Source: HGM05190 sp964394205
GTDB taxonomy: Bacteria > Bacteroidota > Bacteroidia > Bacteroidales > Muribaculaceae
Direction: 5' to 3'
Assembly: GCA_964394205.1 (NCBI GenBank)
Contig: CAYMVS010000018.1
Location: 1-37,235, forward strand
DNA length: 37,235 nt
This document shows positions 14,328-21,479 of the stretch, in pieces. The notes under the pieces are model-generated. The model saw nothing but the letters and a program-made list of their open reading frames with translations, was not told where the DNA came from and searched no databases. How positions within the stretch are numbered: position 1 is the stretch's first letter; each line of letters starts with the position of its first letter. The translations under genes were made by a program, and so were the position numbers.

Positions 14328-15921
14328 TGGTTGGCAGGTCGTTGTCGATGCCCAGACATTTGCGTATGGCCCGCGTTATTCGGTCGGCTTCGGGCGAGCC
14401 CGGTGTGCGCAGTATGTTGAGTATCACGTTGATGTAATAGTTTTTGTCGCCGTGTGAGAGCCCGCAGTGGCGCCCGACGTTGCTCTCGGGTATCATAGAC
14501 TTGCGGTTATAGACGCGCAGTATCGAGTCATAGTCGCCCTCGGCCACATATCGGCGGAACTCGCGGCACAGTTGCTCATAGATGCCCCGCGGGTTGATCT
14601 CCTTCACAAGGTCGTTGAGATGTTCCTCGAGGTTGTTTATGTTGTTGAAACGGCCATCGATGCGTCGCTCGACAATCGACTTGACCCGGTGGCGGGTGTG
14701 CAGCAGGGCCTGGGCCCTGAGATCGGCGCTGAAGAGCTTTATCATGGCCTTGTGCACTTTGGCAAAGGCTTGGTTCTCACTGCGGTTGTTGGCCACGGCC
14801 ACGGCTCTCACCACCTCCTCGAGCATCAGCAGATTTTCAATCTCGGCAACGTCGGGCACAAAGATGCGCTTGCCACGCAGGTAGGCCACCTCGCGCTCGT
14901 CGCGGCGGTCGCGGTCGACGATGCCCCGCGAGTCGAGGGCGTGAAAGGCCGACAGGTCGTTAAAGGCGCGTGTGGCCTCGATCACTTTATTGCACGAGCC
15001 GAGCGACTTGACTGTGTACTCCTTGAAAATCAATGGGTAAAGCTTGGCGTCGATTGAGTTTACACCGTCGCCCTCGATGAAAAGCACCGGTTTGCGCGAG
15101 CCGACGATTGTCATAAACAGCTCCTCGGAGATGCCCTCGGCGGGGTTCAGCAGATCATACTCCCAGGTGCCGGCCAGCGAGTTGTAGGAGCGCACCCACA
15201 CCACACGTCCCGGCGCACGGCCGGCGGCAAAGCCCAAATCGTGGGTAAGATAGACAAAGGTGCAGTCGGGGCGCAGCTGCTCGACGGCGTCCCAAACCAA
15301 TCTCAAGGTCGACGGGTGGAGGAAGAGCCCCGGGTTGTCGACAATAATCACGCCCCCCTTTGGCGCATAGAGGGCTGCCCCGAGGTGATACATGACAGCC
15401 TTCTCGCCGTCGCTGAGCCGCAGCATCGAGAAGGGGCCGGGGTCGCCGTTGTCGTTGGTGATAAACATGCGCCCGCTGTCGATGAGCACCCGGCTGTCGG
15501 GGAAAATCTCTTGCCAGCGCTCGATCATCTTGTCGAGACGTGTGCGCTTGAGCCTGACCCGCTCCTCGCCGGCATGGCGCGCCCCCTTGAAGTTGAGCAG
15601 GTTGACCATCTCATCGTGCATCATCAAGGCAATCAGGCGATTGAGCTCGCCGTGGATGTCGCCGCGCAGTATCGACGAGCGGTTGACCATGTCGTTATAC
15701 AACGCGTCGATCGAGCCGGTGGCGGCGCTCTCGTCGGCCGGACGGTAGAGCGCCCTCAGGGCCGACAGGTGAAAGGCGCGGTCGCCAAGGTCGGCGGCCA
15801 GACGACGGGCAAAGCGGGTCTTGCCGGCACCGTTGGCGCCGATAATCACAATCGACCCGGGGGTGTCAAGGGTAATCGGGGTGCCGTTGGAGCGCGACGG
15901 CAGTTGAATTGTCTTTGACAT
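14320..15921 (-). CDS. ATPase-DUF4435 (TOPRIM-like) fusion, PARIS/OLD-like candidate defence protein
   Basis: Predicted 533-aa cytoplasmic protein. Residues about 1-270 are an ABC/SMC-type ATPase: Walker A GANGAGKT (Lys34), signature-like LRLSDGEKAVMYH, Walker B VIIVDNPGLFLHP (Asp195-Asn196) and an H-loop in VYLTHD. Residues about 280-520 are DUF4435, a TOPRIM-like nuclease domain: Glu283 in LFIEGDG and Asp336/Asp338 in GIVDRDRRDE, with FVPDVAEIENLLML after. The same two domains are separate proteins (AriA, AriB) in PARIS phage defence, where fused versions are also known. OLD nucleases have a comparable layout. The usual Walker B glutamate is Asn here. I chose Met at 15921 because the upstream ATG at 15945 lies in the -7 box. 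It overlaps menA by 8 nt. Defence function is inference. Confidence 0.8.
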   Translation of the reverse strand: MSKTIQLPSRSNGTPITLDTPGSIVIIGANGAGKTRFARRLAADLGDRAFHLSALRALYRPADESAATGSIDALYNDMVNRSSILRGDIHGELNRLIALMMHDEMVNLLNFKGARHAGEERVRLKRTRLDKMIERWQEIFPDSRVLIDSGRMFITNDNGDPGPFSMLRLSDGEKAVMYHLGAALYAPKGGVIIVDNPGLFLHPSTLRLVWDAVEQLRPDCTFVYLTHDLGFAAGRAPGRVVWVRSYNSLAGTWEYDLLNPAEGISEELFMTIVGSRKPVLFIEGDGVNSIDAKLYPLIFKEYTVKSLGSCNKVIEATRAFNDLSAFHALDSRGIVDRDRRDEREVAYLRGKRIFVPDVAEIENLLMLEEVVRAVAVANNRSENQAFAKVHKAMIKLFSADLRAQALLHTRHRVKSIVERRIDGRFNNINNLEEHLNDLVKEINPRGIYEQLCREFRRYVAEGDYDSILRVYNRKSMIPESNVGRHCGLSHGDKNYYINVILNILRTPGSPEADRITRAIRKCLGIDNDLPTNG

Positions 15922-15944
15922 AAAGTTGACGATGGGTTCAAACA

Positions 15945-15974
15945 CAAAAGTACAAAATATTTGTTGTATTTTTG
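15945..15974. promoter_or_regulatory. Back-to-back promoters for ATPase-DUF4435 and helicase genes
   Basis: The minus strand has TACTTTTG at 15945-15952 (toward the ATPase gene) and the plus strand has TATTTTTG at 15967-15974 (toward the helicase gene). Both are perfect TAnnTTTG matches, only 14 nt apart, so the two promoters probably interfere with each other. Confidence 0.6.
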
Positions 15975-15992
15975 TAAAAACTATAATTGACG

Positions 15993-17330
15993 ATGAAAGA
16001 AAAAGAAATATTGACCCAATTAAGGGAGAAACTCCACATCGAGGCGCTCAACCCCATGCAGCGCGCTGTGGGCGATGCCATCGACAGCGGGGAGAGCGAG
16101 ATTGTGCTGCTCAGCCCAACCGGTAGCGGCAAGACTGTGGCTTTTGCCGTGGCCATGCTGAAACGGCTCGCCGGCCCGGGCCACGGGCTCAGGGGGGTGG
16201 TCGTGGTGCCCTCGCGCGAGCTGGCGCTCCAGGTGGGGGGCGTGGTGAAGACGCTTGCCAACGGCTACCGGGTGCTGACATTCTACGGCGGTCACCCGAT
16301 GGCCGACGAGGTGGCCTCGCTCGCGGTGACTCCCGATGTGATTGTGTCGACCCCCGGCCGTCTGCTCGACCACCTCAACCGCCATCAGGTTGACCTGAGC
16401 GGGGTTGAGATTGCCGTGCTCGACGAGTATGACAAGTCGCTCGAGCTTGGCTTTGCCGACGAGATGAAGTGTCTGGTCAAAGCCATGAGGAGGGTGTCGA
16501 CACTCATCCTGACCTCGGCGACCCCCATCGGGGCCTACCCCGAGTATCTCAACCCGACGCGGGCCGTGGTGATAGATTTCAAGGAGCAGAAGAAGAGCGG
16601 GCCGACTGTCGCCCGGCCTGAGGTGTTGAGAGTAGTGTCGTGGGAACATGACAAGCTGTCGACACTCGGCGACCTCGTCGACATGATAGGCGATGACGGG
16701 CCGGCCATGGTGTTTGTCAACCATCGCGAGAGTGCCGACCGCGTGTATAACTATTTGAAGAATAGGCGGCTGCCGGTGGGCCTGTATCACGGAGGCCTGG
16801 AGCAGAACGAGCGTGAAAACGCTCTCGAGATGTTTCGCAACGGCACCACGCCGCTGTTGGTGACCACCGATCTGGCCTCGCGAGGCCTTGACATACCGAC
16901 GGTCGGCTCGGTTATACACTATCATCAGCCGGCCACATCCGAGGTGCTGACTCACCGCAACGGGCGCACAGGCCGTCTCGGCGGGGTGACAGGTAAGATT
17001 TATGTAATCACGGCCGACGATGAAACGATCGCGCCCTACATGTCATGGGACCGGGAGTATCATTTTGCTAAAAACAGCTCCCCCCGGCCCTTCAGCAGCG
17101 AGATGGCTACGCTCTATTTCAACGTCGGGCGCCGCGAGAAAATCTCGAGGGGCGATATCGTCGGTTATCTGGTGAATAAGGGTGGCCTCAGGGGAGACGA
17201 GATAGGGCGTATCGACCTGCGCGACCACTCGGCGCTTGTGGCCGTGCCGCGCGACAAGGCCCGGCAGGTGGTAGCCGCGGTCGCTCCCCATAAAATCAAA
17301 AACACCCGCGCCCGCGTGTCGATACTCTAA
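15993..17330 (+). CDS. DbpA-like DEAD-box ATP-dependent RNA helicase
   Basis: RNA helicase of 445 aa. Motif I is PTGSGKT (Lys47), Ia PSRELALQ, Ib TPGRLLDHL, motif II DEYD (144-147) instead of DEAD, motif III SAT, motif V TTDLASRGLDIP and motif VI HRNGRTGR. The last 75 or so residues (TLYFNVGRREKISRGDIVGY through GEIGRIDLRDHSA-like strands) resemble the DbpA C-terminal RNA-binding domain, which in E. coli targets helix 92 of 23S rRNA. A role in large-subunit ribosome assembly is therefore likely. The ATG at 15993 is used; a TTG two codons earlier is possible. The gene ends 4 nt into the convergent guanine deaminase gene. Confidence 0.87.
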   Translation: MKEKEILTQLREKLHIEALNPMQRAVGDAIDSGESEIVLLSPTGSGKTVAFAVAMLKRLAGPGHGLRGVVVVPSRELALQVGGVVKTLANGYRVLTFYGGHPMADEVASLAVTPDVIVSTPGRLLDHLNRHQVDLSGVEIAVLDEYDKSLELGFADEMKCLVKAMRRVSTLILTSATPIGAYPEYLNPTRAVVIDFKEQKKSGPTVARPEVLRVVSWEHDKLSTLGDLVDMIGDDGPAMVFVNHRESADRVYNYLKNRRLPVGLYHGGLEQNERENALEMFRNGTTPLLVTTDLASRGLDIPTVGSVIHYHQPATSEVLTHRNGRTGRLGGVTGKIYVITADDETIAPYMSWDREYHFAKNSSPRPFSSEMATLYFNVGRREKISRGDIVGYLVNKGGLRGDEIGRIDLRDHSALVAVPRDKARQVVAAVAPHKIKNTRARVSIL

Positions 17331-17806
17331 TACTCGATCTTGTCGGCCTTGTTGGCCCAGTCCTCAAACGCCTTGATGGCGCCCGAGTTGGCGATGTGGA
17401 TCATCGGGATGGCACGGTCGGTCTTGGGCTTGTCAAGCTGTTGATAGATAAACTTGTCGCTGAAATTTATCGCGGCGGCATCTTCCTGGGTGTTGCCGTA
17501 GTAAATACGCGAGACACCGGCCCAGTAGAGTGCGCTCAGGCACATGGGGCACGGCTCACACGAGCTGTAGACCACCGCCCCGGCAAGGTTGAAGCTGCCG
17601 GCGGCCTTGCACGCGGCGCGGATGGCGTTGACCTCGGCGTGGGCGGTCGGGTCGTTGTTGAGAGTGACGGTGTTGACCCCCGTCGAGAGCACTTTGCCGT
17701 CGCAAACAATCACGGCTCCAAACGGGCCGCCGCCGCGTTTGACGTTCTCACGGGCCAGCTCTGCTGCCTGACGCATATATTGCATATCTGTGTCTGTTAT
17801 CTTCAT
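17327..17806 (-). CDS. guaD: Guanine deaminase (cytidine-deaminase-fold)
   Basis: Zinc hydrolase of 159 aa, close in length and sequence pattern to Bacillus GuaD, which converts guanine to xanthine in purine salvage. The zinc site is His56 with proton-shuttle Glu58 (NDPTAHAEVNAIR) and Cys86/Cys89 (SSCEPCPMCL). YYGNTQEDAAAINFSDKFIY and the C-terminal Phe-x-x-W-ANK...EY segment favour guanine deaminase over tRNA adenosine deaminase TadA. The ATG at 17806 gives the family's length; the frame stays open further upstream into the divergent gene. Its stop overlaps that of the helicase, and 63 nt separate it from the divergent glycerate kinase. Confidence 0.85.
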   Translation of the reverse strand: MKITDTDMQYMRQAAELARENVKRGGGPFGAVIVCDGKVLSTGVNTVTLNNDPTAHAEVNAIRAACKAAGSFNLAGAVVYSSCEPCPMCLSALYWAGVSRIYYGNTQEDAAAINFSDKFIYQQLDKPKTDRAIPMIHIANSGAIKAFEDWANKADKIEY

Positions 17807-17869
17807 GTCGTTGGAAAATATTTGGTTATCATCTGAAATTATAACATGAAACTTTTTGTTTTCGTTTAA

Positions 17870-19015
17870 ATGAATGTTAAAAAAATTGTTGTGGCGAGCG
17901 ACTCCTTCAAGGGCACGTTGTCGTCGGCATGCATCGCCCGTGTTTTTGCCGATGAGCTGGCCGGCAGCGGGGTGAGAGTGATCGGTGTTCCACTTGCCGA
18001 CGGTGGCGAGGGGACGGTTGACTGTCTTGCCCAAACCCTTGGAGGACGGGATGTCAGCGTCGACACGGTTGACCCCCTCGGTCGCGGGCTGACGGCCCGG
18101 TATCTCCTCAGTGGCGACGGGACGGCTCTCATTGAGGTGGCCGCCGCTTGTGGGTTGCCGCTGTTGGCTGAGGCCGAGCGCAATCCGATGAAGACCACTA
18201 CCGAGGGGGTCGGTATAATGATAGCCGACGCTTTGAGCCGCGGCGCGTCACGGCTGATAATCGGGCTCGGAGGCTCGGCGACGGTCGATGGCGGCGTGGG
18301 TATGATGGGCGCGTTGGGCGCGCGGTTTTACGACAGTCACGGCCATCTGACCGGTCTCGACGGCGAGTCAATGACCGGAATCGCCGGTGCCGACTTCAGT
18401 GGCCTGGACCCGCGGTTGCAACAGGTTGAGATAGAGCTGATCTGTGATGTGACGGCGCCATTGGTCGGGCCCCGGGGGGCTGCCGCGGTTTTCGGGCCGC
18501 AAAAGGGCGCCGATGCCGCTATGGTAGGGCGTCTTGACCGTGGGCTCTCCTCGCTTGCCGCTTTATTAAAGAATGTAAGCGGCGTCGACACGGCCTCCAT
18601 GACGGGTGCCGGCGCGGCCGGGGGGATAGGGGCGCCGCTGATCGCCCTGTGTGGGGCGCGGCTGAGCCGTGGTATTGACAGGATACTTGAGCTTATCGGT
18701 TTTGAGACAATCATAGCCGATGCCGACCTTGTGGTGACCGGCGAGGGGCGCCTTGACGGGCAGTCGTTTATGGGCAAAACCGTGAGCGGCGTGATGAGGG
18801 CGGCCGCCAAGGCAGGCGTCAATGTCGTGATAATCACCGGCTCGGTCGACCCGTCGCTCGATTTGAGGCTGCTCCCGCCGGTGATAGACATCAACGAGGG
18901 GCGGGCCCGTGACGGCAGTGAGCTTCAGCCCGATGTCGCCTGCCGCCGTCTGCGTCGGGCTGCCAAAGCAATCGGGCTGTCATCGCTCGATGGCAGCCCG
19001 ATTGCAAAGGGTTGA
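17870..19015 (+). CDS. Glycerate kinase (GK type I)
   Basis: Cytoplasmic kinase of 381 aa in the GlxK/GarK family, phosphorylating D-glycerate to 2-phosphoglycerate and feeding it to glycolysis. Family motifs are the N-terminal IVVASDSFKGTLSS, VPLADGGEGTVD, the central GLGGSATVDGGVGMMGALGA and the late VTGEGRLDGQSFMGKT. Length is normal. The 3' end of the reading frame contains a strong hairpin (18968-19005) that appears to serve the convergent OmpA gene. No glyoxylate or garD-type neighbour is present to suggest where glycerate comes from. Confidence 0.92.
   Translation: MNVKKIVVASDSFKGTLSSACIARVFADELAGSGVRVIGVPLADGGEGTVDCLAQTLGGRDVSVDTVDPLGRGLTARYLLSGDGTALIEVAAACGLPLLAEAERNPMKTTTEGVGIMIADALSRGASRLIIGLGGSATVDGGVGMMGALGARFYDSHGHLTGLDGESMTGIAGADFSGLDPRLQQVEIELICDVTAPLVGPRGAAAVFGPQKGADAAMVGRLDRGLSSLAALLKNVSGVDTASMTGAGAAGGIGAPLIALCGARLSRGIDRILELIGFETIIADADLVVTGEGRLDGQSFMGKTVSGVMRAAAKAGVNVVIITGSVDPSLDLRLLPPVIDINEGRARDGSELQPDVACRRLRRAAKAIGLSSLDGSPIAKG
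18968..19005 (-). terminator. Hairpin inside the glycerate kinase 3' end, likely terminator of the OmpA gene
   Basis: GCAATCGGGCTG (18968-18979) pairs perfectly with CAGCCCGATTGC (18994-19005), and CATCG/CGATG extends the stem inside. On the minus strand TTTGG follows. It lies about 30 nt after the OmpA-gene stop and within the last codons of the convergent gene. Confidence 0.55.
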
Positions 19016-19036
19016 TAAGAGGTTGGTGCTGGCCGA

Positions 19037-19732
19037 TTATTTCAATGTGCCGGCCTCAGCCTCTTTGATCATCTTCTCGTTGGCAGTGATGTAGATGTCA
19101 ACGCGACGGTTCTGTGCACGGCCCTCGGGAGTGTCATTTGAGGCAACATAGTCGGTCATGGGGCGACCCTCGGCAAAGATGCGGGCAGCGCCTACGCCAC
19201 AGTTCTCGAGATATTTCTCAACGGCATCTGCGCGACCGGTTGAAACCTTCTGGTTGGCGGCCATCGAGCCGGTGTTGTCGGTGTAGCCGTAGATCTGCAC
19301 GTTAGTGTCGGGGTTGGCAAGCAGTGACTGGGCAAATTTGGCAAGCTCGGTCTTGGCGTTGGCGCTCAGCGAGGTGCCGTTGGTGGGGAAGAGGATGCCG
19401 CCCTGGAAAGTCACCTTGATGGCCTGCAGGCCGTTTTGGTCGGTTACCTGCTGGATTGTGGCAGCATTGGCGAGCTGCTCCTCGAGCTCTTTCTGCTGTT
19501 TGTCCATGCGGTGGCCGATCAGAGTGCCTGCGCCTGCACCGACAGCGGCACCTATGGCAGCGCCGATACCGGCACCTTTACCGCCACCAATCAAAGCGCC
19601 GATACCGGCACCTACAGCACCACCGCTACCGCCGCCAATCAAAGCGCCTTTACCGGTGTTGGTCATTCCACACGAGCTGAGAACGAGCAAAAGAGCCAAT
19701 GAAGCGGCTCCACAAACTTTCACTAATTTCAT
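19037..19732 (-). CDS. OmpA-family lipoprotein with glycine-zipper segment
   Basis: Outer-membrane lipoprotein of 231 aa. The signal ends in lipobox LSSC (Cys21). A Gly/Ala-rich glycine zipper (about residues 27-73, repeated GAxIGGGxGA units) probably inserts in or lies against the membrane. A short charged helix comes next, then a C-terminal OmpA domain with YGYTDNTGS and NRRVDIYI, which binds peptidoglycan. The protein thus ties the outer membrane to the cell wall, like YiaD. It is transcribed alone from a strong promoter (19772-19802), as expected for an abundant envelope protein. Confidence 0.93.
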   Translation of the reverse strand: MKLVKVCGAASLALLLVLSSCGMTNTGKGALIGGGSGGAVGAGIGALIGGGKGAGIGAAIGAAVGAGAGTLIGHRMDKQQKELEEQLANAATIQQVTDQNGLQAIKVTFQGGILFPTNGTSLSANAKTELAKFAQSLLANPDTNVQIYGYTDNTGSMAANQKVSTGRADAVEKYLENCGVGAARIFAEGRPMTDYVASNDTPEGRAQNRRVDIYITANEKMIKEAEAGTLK

Positions 19733-19771
19733 TTTGCTAAAGTTTTTTTGGTTTTTAATGATAATTTTTCA

Positions 19772-19802
19772 CAAAGGTACACACTTTTTTTCTTAATGCA
19801 AA
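19772..19802 (-). promoter_or_regulatory. Strong promoter of the OmpA lipoprotein gene
   Basis: On the minus strand TTTG (19799-19802), a 19-nt spacer and TACCTTTG (19772-19779) match the Bacteroidales primary-sigma consensus exactly. It is the best promoter in the window. The leader would be about 35 nt. Confidence 0.75.
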
Positions 19803-19910
19803 TTGTTTTTTCACAATTCATCTCCATTCCGTTCAATAACCGACCCGCCGTTTAACGCAGTTCCGGCCAAAAAGTTGGATTTTTAGAGTGTATATTCAAA
19901 ATTTATTATG

Positions 19911-19918
19911 TAAGTTTG
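19911..19918 (+). promoter_or_regulatory. -7 box for the EamA transporter gene
   Basis: TAAGTTTG is a perfect TAnnTTTG match, 20 nt before the ATG at 19939. No TTTG lies at the -33 position. Confidence 0.5.
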
Positions 19919-19938
19919 CATAACAAAAAATTCACTGA

Positions 19939-20850
19939 ATGGTACACTCGGCGCGTTCCGGTAAGAAAAAGTTGCTTCTCTGTCATCTCGGGGCATTCCT
20001 GACCATGACCGCATGGGGGGCATCGTTTGTCTCGACCAAGGTGTTGCTCGACAACGGGCTCCACCCGGTGGAGATTTATATCTACCGCTTTGTGCTGGCC
20101 TATCTGCTTGTGCTTGCCGTGTGTCACAAAAAGCTGCTGAGCAACTCGTGGCGCGACGAGGGCCTCTTTCTGCTGTGTGGCCTCAGCGCCGGCTCGATCT
20201 ATTTTATAGCTGAAAACACCGCCCTGCAGTACACTCTCGCCACCAACGTGTCGCTCATCACCTCCCTCTCCCCGCTGCTGACGACCATCATGTTGGGGTG
20301 TCTCTATCGCGTCGAGCGGCCCGGGCGCGGGTTTGTGCTTGGCTCGTTGATTGCCTTTATAGGCGTGGCCCTTGTGGTGTTTAACGCCAGCTCGATGATC
20401 GAGGTCAATCCGTTGGGCGACATGCTGGCGTTGCTCGCTGCCGTGGCGTGGTCGTTGTATAGCCTGGTGCTCAGGCGATTGAGTGCATTGTATGATGTCA
20501 TGTTTATCTCCCGCAAGACATTCTTCTACGGGGTGCTGACCGCGCTCCCCTTTGTCGCCATCGAGCCCGATGTCGCCTCCCCCTCGCTGTTGCTCGTCCC
20601 CGAGGTTTATTGCAACCTGCTGTTTTTAGGCCTTTTTGCCTCAATGTTTGGTTATGTCATCTGGGCATGGGCCGTGCAGGGACTCGGCGCGCTGACAACT
20701 TCCAATTATCTCTATTTTCAACCGGTCATCACTCTTGTCATCTCGGTTTGGGTAGGATATGAGGTGCTCAGTTGGATTGGCGTGACCGGATGTGTGTTTA
20801 TCATCGGAGGGGTCTACCTGAGCGACCGTCTCAAGACCCGCAAGATTTGA
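19939..20850 (+). CDS. EamA-family (DMT superfamily) transporter
   Basis: Inner-membrane protein of 303 aa with about ten hydrophobic helices, arranged as two EamA repeats. The first opens with FLTMTAWGASFVSTKVLLDN and contains PVEIYIYRFVLAYLL; the second opens near LLAAVAWSLYSLVLRR and ends LSWIGVTGCVFIIGGVYLSD. Both WG/W-S and R-F landmarks fit the drug/metabolite transporter superfamily, whose members usually export amino acids or other metabolites. The substrate cannot be told from sequence. The gene stands alone between a promoter and the convergent AlkD-like gene, with 22 nt between the two stops. Confidence 0.88.
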   Translation: MVHSARSGKKKLLLCHLGAFLTMTAWGASFVSTKVLLDNGLHPVEIYIYRFVLAYLLVLAVCHKKLLSNSWRDEGLFLLCGLSAGSIYFIAENTALQYTLATNVSLITSLSPLLTTIMLGCLYRVERPGRGFVLGSLIAFIGVALVVFNASSMIEVNPLGDMLALLAAVAWSLYSLVLRRLSALYDVMFISRKTFFYGVLTALPFVAIEPDVASPSLLLVPEVYCNLLFLGLFASMFGYVIWAWAVQGLGALTTSNYLYFQPVITLVISVWVGYEVLSWIGVTGCVFIIGGVYLSDRLKTRKI

Positions 20851-20872
20851 CACATTATAAGATTAAGACGTC

Positions 20873-21409
20873 TTATTGTTTTATAAAGTCAATCTCGTCG
20901 AGTATCATGCGGGCCGCAGGCGCGGTCAGCCGGCTTGCCGAGGCGAGCTCGCGCTGTGCGATAGGCTCGACCACCTGGCGCGATGAGGGGAAAAGATTGA
21001 TGAGAAGTCGCAGGGCGGCATAACGTGTCATCTCGCGCGGCGAGCCCGCGGCGTCGAGTGCTATCTGCATCGCGTCGGGGAGATGTCTCAGCAGGCGGTG
21101 GCACAGGATGTCGACAGCCTCGGGCGAGGGAGCGGTTTCGATCCACCGGCGGGCCTCGTCGGCGGTCATCATTTCACGGGGAAACAGCATCGGGGCTATC
21201 ATCAGGCTCTCTCGGGTTGTGGTGTTTGCCCAAAGCTCGCGGGCCAACTCAGCCGAGGGCTCGACACCGGCGGCGATATCGGCCACCTGAGGCAGGGTCA
21301 ACCCGAAAATAACACGATAGGGGGCGCCCAAAGAGCGCATGCGGTCGGCAATCACCCCGTTGCGCATCGCGAAAAACCGACGCTTTATATCTCTAATTAT
21401 TGTTTTCAT
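20873..21409 (-). CDS. DNA alkylation repair (AlkD-like) HEAT-repeat protein
   Basis: Predicted all-helical protein of 178 aa. It resembles the short Bacteroidales branch of the AlkD/DNA_alkylation family: KRRFFAMRNGVIAD near the N-terminus, LTLPQVADIA, LWANTTTRESLMIAPMLFP, then a run of short helices. True AlkD (about 230 aa) removes positively charged alkylated bases by curling HEAT repeats around DNA. This version is shorter and I cannot verify the catalytic residues, so activity is uncertain. The ATG at 21409 is used; a GTG two codons earlier is possible. It diverges from the LysM gene with 70 nt between starts. Confidence 0.7.
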   Translation of the reverse strand: MKTIIRDIKRRFFAMRNGVIADRMRSLGAPYRVIFGLTLPQVADIAAGVEPSAELARELWANTTTRESLMIAPMLFPREMMTADEARRWIETAPSPEAVDILCHRLLRHLPDAMQIALDAAGSPREMTRYAALRLLINLFPSSRQVVEPIAQRELASASRLTAPAARMILDEIDFIKQ

Positions 21410-21414
21410 GGCCA

Positions 21415-21452
21415 CAAAGTTAAATATAATCGCAAAATTTTGACTACCTTTG
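21415..21452. promoter_or_regulatory. Divergent -7 boxes for AlkD-like and LysM genes
   Basis: The minus strand has TAACTTTG at 21415-21422 and the plus strand TACCTTTG at 21445-21452, both perfect TAnnTTTG. The minus-strand box ends only 5 nt before the AlkD-like ATG, so that mRNA may be nearly leaderless. Confidence 0.5.
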
Positions 21453-21479
21453 TCACGATTTATACACTCACGTTTTCAA

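Noticed and set aside
17327..17806. Assignment as tRNA adenosine deaminase TadA
   Set aside because: The C-terminal segment after the zinc motif and the overall pattern follow GuaD instead.
20864..20875. Self-complementary TAAGACGTCTTA between two convergent genes as a terminator
   Set aside because: With no loop bases the usable stem is only about 4 bp, too weak to call, although TTGTTTTA follows.
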